Assembly: GCA_037355855.1 (NCBI GenBank)
Contig: CM074759.1
Span: 5,270,001 to 5,334,000 of the forward strand
Direction of reading: 5' to 3'
Origin: Pseudo-nitzschia pungens
Lineage: Eukaryota; Bacillariophyta; Bacillariophyceae; Bacillariales; Bacillariaceae
DNA length: 64,000 nucleotides
The notes beneath the pieces were generated by a model. The model was given only the letters and a program-made list of their open reading frames with translations. It was not told where the DNA came from and made no database searches. How positions within the stretch are numbered: position 1 is the first letter of the stretch; each line of letters opens with the position of its first letter. The position numbers and the translations under genes were made by a program. Shown here one piece after another: positions 61,031 through 64,000 of the stretch.

Positions 61031-64000
61031 AATAATAATAATAATATACGTATTTAAATAACTTTAATCACCAAAGGTGAAACTAAATTACTCAGTCTGT
61101 AACCAGACTTTAACGTCGCCTCCATCATAGAGTCAGGACCCCAAGTGGCAGAACGACAAATTTTCAAACAAACCTTGAACATCAAGCAGGGAAAAGGACA
61201 AACAAGTCCCACAAAAAAGGGACTTGAGAGAAAGTGAAATGGGAATGAAGATATTGGGATAAGATCCAGTATCAAAAGGGATGGGACAGGATAAGAAGCA
61301 GGAACAGAAGACAAAACCAAGGTACAAAGTGTAATCAACCCTGAGGTCCAGTAAGCCAGGCTCTGAGAAGAGCAGCCTCTTGTTGGTATGGCTGCACTGG
61401 TGGGACAGGCGCTGCATATTGCTTCCTTGCAAGGTGGATGGTTGCAAGCCACTGCCGCTTGGCAGTCAGGGTGTAACCTTGTAGGACGTGGAAAGGGGTT
61501 TGTAACAGGGAGTGTGACTGGGGAAGTGCACCAGCTGCACCAATTGCCAATTCTGAAGTGATGGAAGCATCAAGAGATTGGTGTTGTTCAGCATCAAGGG
61601 TACCCCCAGGACCATGGAGTCGTTCATTCCTATAAGTCCAAAGATCCCAGGAGGTAAGAAAGAACTGATGGATGATAGCTGTAGCCCAACGTTTGGGAGA
61701 GCGCTTGCTTCCAATGTGGGAGTAGTAGTCAGCCTGAATTTGGTACCAGCGAGGAGACCACCTACCAAGAAGCCAGTTGTGCCAGCCAATAGTCCTCTGT
61801 GCCCTGACAGCAGACGCAATTGCAAGTGAGTAGGATGATGGATAAATGGTCAGGCCCTTCCGAACTCTGGTGAGAAGATCCACAATGGCAACAACCAATG
61901 ATGGATCAGTTTGTTCAACTTCAAGCCTCGTCTGCAGTGGTCCCTTGAAAGCTGACACGCTATGCGTGACAGCCCCAGTGTCCTTGCAGGAGAGCACATG
62001 AGAAACCTTCTTGTTGTCTGCATCACACAATGGGCACCTGGAGTGATCCTGATACTGGTAGTGAAGTAGTTGGTTGCCAACACCAATGCATCCAGAAGCA
62101 AACTTGACAAACCACCTTTGCATGCCAGGAGGTAATCGCTTGAAGGCAGACAGATGGGCACACCAATGGATGGAACTCAGAACAGGTTGTGGAATGGGGA
62201 TGTCATGGTGGGTCTGCCAATATTTAAGAAGAGGAGGACCAGAAATGGCAACATGCAGAGCATTCTGATCAAACCTTGAACACTTGCATCCATTTAGAGA
62301 AAATGCCCAGGGCTCAAACACAAGTCTGGGATAGTGATGGGCAGAAGCTCTATGGACAGAGAGAAAGGCCTTGGCCATGCCATCAACCTGATGATTGCGA
62401 AGGGCCCACCAATCAAGAAAAATTCCAGCTTGATGGCCCTGAACCCATTGAAAGTTCACAGAAATTGGCAGGGCAGAAATCATGTTGCGGATGACATAAA
62501 CATAATCAAAAGACTTTTGGGAAATAACCAATGGCCAAGATCCCTGAGCCTGTTTGAGAGCTGTGTCACCATCCAGAGCAATGTTGATAGAGCCAGAAGC
62601 AATATCAAAAAGATTCACCAGAGCAGTGCAACAGGTGAGAACTCCAATGATACCCGCCAGTTCACTCCTGTAGGATGACTGATCCTCAGGGGATCCACTG
62701 ACAAAATTACAGCCAGTGAGGAACAAAGAAGCAGACTTGGTGGAGGTATTGGGTGACAAAATGAAAGCAGAAGTTCCTCTGAGAAGGTCCGGATCAAATG
62801 AACCATCACATACAGCACTGGCAGTACCACTCGCAATAGCATCAACAAGGTGCTGACAGCCAGCCTGTGGTAGGGAATATTGGTGGAGAAGTACTCTTGG
62901 AGACGCACAGAGTGCATCAAAGGCATCTACTGGGGAGTCTGGAAGAGAATCAAATGGATTGTACTCCAGAGGATCCATGTCAGGAGGTTCAGAAACAAAA
63001 GCAGAGGACCCAACAACGCGTACAACTTGTCCACAAATAACAGGGCAGACAAGCACATCAGCACAGGCTGGTTTGTCAGAAATGAGTTCAGAAGTGACCC
63101 TGTATCTGCCCCTGCCTTGGGAGGTGCTCACAATCCAGCCAGTAGAAGTTTTGAAGAATATTCTGTTGGTAGATGGAGACAAAAACCAAGGCCAGAGAGA
63201 AGCCGTCTGGGGAGAGAGCCAATGCCCAAGATGGAAAGAAGGAGCCAGTGCCCTGGCTGCAGGGGGTGGACAGGGGGGAAGAAAACATGTCTGAAGAGCC
63301 TTAGTCCATAAGCGCTTTGCTGCTGGAGGCCAAGATGGAGGACATCTCGGCCAGTCAAGATGATCCCTCAAGTGATTGGAGGATGTCAGCTGGAAGGCCA
63401 TGGGAGAGAGTCTTTTTCCATCTGGAGTACAAATGTCAGCAAGGGAGATAGCCTTGAGTGACATGCGCATGTGATTCAATAGGGACAAGTCAGCACCTCG
63501 GAAGCCAGCGTTGACAAAGGCTTGCATGAGATAACAGTCATTGGAACGTAACAGAGGAAGATCTGGGAAGTCTTCAAACAAGCTCACAGGGTGAACAGAG
63601 AAAAACTTCCACACATGTTTGTACCAGCAAGGAGTGACGTAGGAAGCAAAAGGATGATATGGGGTGAAACCAAGATGGAGAGGAATGCCAAGTTCGAGCC
63701 GTAGAGACTCAGCAGTTAGCCTGAGAATCCTACCAGTTTGTGAGGACCTGACAGATTCCTGAAAGAGGGTGGCAATATGACTGAACTCTTGGAGGAGGTA
63801 TGGATGGATGAATCCAAAGCCTTGATAGAGGGAAGGACCATAGAACACATGTCTGGGAAATGTCCGTGACATCCCTGCTTTATTCAGCACTGGAACAAGA
63901 GCTGGGTGAATTATCTTGGTCCAAGTGGCCTCATCAAGTTGCGTGACAGGCATGGGGTATTCAACAGACTTCATGAAAGAATACTTGAAGGTGTAGAGGG
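61031..64000 (-). mobile_element. LINE E, 3' part, inserted in LINE C
   Basis: (TAA)n tail at 61031 right after LINE C codons; 3'UTR almost identical to LINE A 3426-3727, then ORF2 to the window edge. Nested third-level insertion (51627 LINE > gypsy2 > LINE C > LINE E). The 5' end and target duplication are outside the window. Confidence 0.93.
61335..64000 (-). CDS. LINE E ORF2, C-terminal part (partial, continues off window)
   Basis: Open frame from the right edge (LYTFKYSFMKSVEYP) to the stop at 61335, about 888 codons. RNase H residues kept (CDGSFDPDLLRG, YRSELAGIIG, ALDGDTALKQ, NHQVDGMAK) and zinc finger CPLC-x8-HVLSC. Very close to LINE A ORF2. No lesions in the visible part. Confidence 0.93.
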   Translation of the reverse strand, partial: LYTFKYSFMKSVEYPMPVTQLDEATWTKIIHPALVPVLNKAGMSRTFPRHVFYGPSLYQGFGFIHPYLLQEFSHIATLFQESVRSSQTGRILRLTAESLRLELGIPLHLGFTPYHPFASYVTPCWYKHVWKFFSVHPVSLFEDFPDLPLLRSNDCYLMQAFVNAGFRGADLSLLNHMRMSLKAISLADICTPDGKRLSPMAFQLTSSNHLRDHLDWPRCPPSWPPAAKRLWTKALQTCFLPPCPPPAARALAPSFHLGHWLSPQTASLWPWFLSPSTNRIFFKTSTGWIVSTSQGRGRYRVTSELISDKPACADVLVCPVICGQVVRVVGSSAFVSEPPDMDPLEYNPFDSLPDSPVDAFDALCASPRVLLHQYSLPQAGCQHLVDAIASGTASAVCDGSFDPDLLRGTSAFILSPNTSTKSASLFLTGCNFVSGSPEDQSSYRSELAGIIGVLTCCTALVNLFDIASGSINIALDGDTALKQAQGSWPLVISQKSFDYVYVIRNMISALPISVNFQWVQGHQAGIFLDWWALRNHQVDGMAKAFLSVHRASAHHYPRLVFEPWAFSLNGCKCSRFDQNALHVAISGPPLLKYWQTHHDIPIPQPVLSSIHWCAHLSAFKRLPPGMQRWFVKFASGCIGVGNQLLHYQYQDHSRCPLCDADNKKVSHVLSCKDTGAVTHSVSAFKGPLQTRLEVEQTDPSLVVAIVDLLTRVRKGLTIYPSSYSLAIASAVRAQRTIGWHNWLLGRWSPRWYQIQADYYSHIGSKRSPKRWATAIIHQFFLTSWDLWTYRNERLHGPGGTLDAEQHQSLDASITSELAIGAAGALPQSHSLLQTPFHVLQGYTLTAKRQWLATIHLARKQYAAPVPPVQPYQQEAALLRAWLTGPQG

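Overview
This is eukaryotic, transposon-dense DNA. There are no bacterial operons, rRNA or tRNA genes that I can see. Almost all of the window is retrotransposons inserted into one another: long LINEs (non-LTR elements whose ORF2 has an APE-type endonuclease, reverse transcriptase and RNase H), Ty3/gypsy LTR elements, and a 2-kb noncoding family carrying LINE ends. The style (short GT-AG introns, Gag proteins with a C-x-x-x-x-x-H-x-H-x-W-x-x-C knuckle, long APE-RT-RNH LINEs) suggests a microbial eukaryote. A diatom or related stramenopile is my best guess; it is an inference, not a demonstrated assignment.

Layout. (1) 1-16138: one Ty3/gypsy element ('gypsy1') split twice, by a young gag-only LTR element (318-3253; 5-bp target duplication GATGA) and by a near-full-length minus-strand LINE ('LINE A', 3426-14389; 19-bp target duplication). 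(2) 16139-19486: LINE and LINE-derived debris, a 350-bp foldback element and unassigned sequence. (3) 19505-25772: LINE B, plus strand, 5'-truncated, intact ORF2, 18-bp target duplication. (4) 25791-29137: AT-rich sequence with no recognised gene. (5) 29138-33268: a decayed LINE 3' part (LINE F) broken by a second gypsy element ('gypsy3', plus strand). (6) 33269-44364: LINE D, with full 5' end and ORF1 but truncated ORF2, fused head-to-tail to a second partial copy (D2). (7) 44365-48404: two copies, in opposite orientation, of the noncoding LINE-derived family ('nLINE'), with host sequence and a minisatellite between them. (8) 48422-51536: two minus-strand, apparently intron-containing host-type genes of unknown function; the 3' end of one was split by the full-length nLINE. 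(9) 51627-64000: a LINE fragment interrupted by gypsy2 (minus, intact gag and pol), whose leader is interrupted by LINE C, which is interrupted by LINE E running off the right edge.

How the parts relate. The LINEs fall into two subfamilies: A/B/E, and D/D2/C plus the 51627 fragment. All copies that retain the junction have ORF2 starting inside the ORF1 stop (ATGGTTAG, 8-nt overlap), which suggests coupled termination-reinitiation. LINE and nLINE share the 5' head (ACAATTTKCG...) and the 3' tail with two small hairpins, so nLINE is probably copied in trans by the LINE machinery. The gag-only LTR element is likewise probably mobilised by a gypsy2-type partner. In gypsy2 and gypsy3, gag and pol lie in the same frame separated by one stop codon, suggesting stop readthrough.

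Limits: element boundaries come from comparing copies by eye. Target duplications are stated only where both sides are visible. Function of the two host-type genes, the ORF1 fold and the 25.8-29.1 kb block are not identified.
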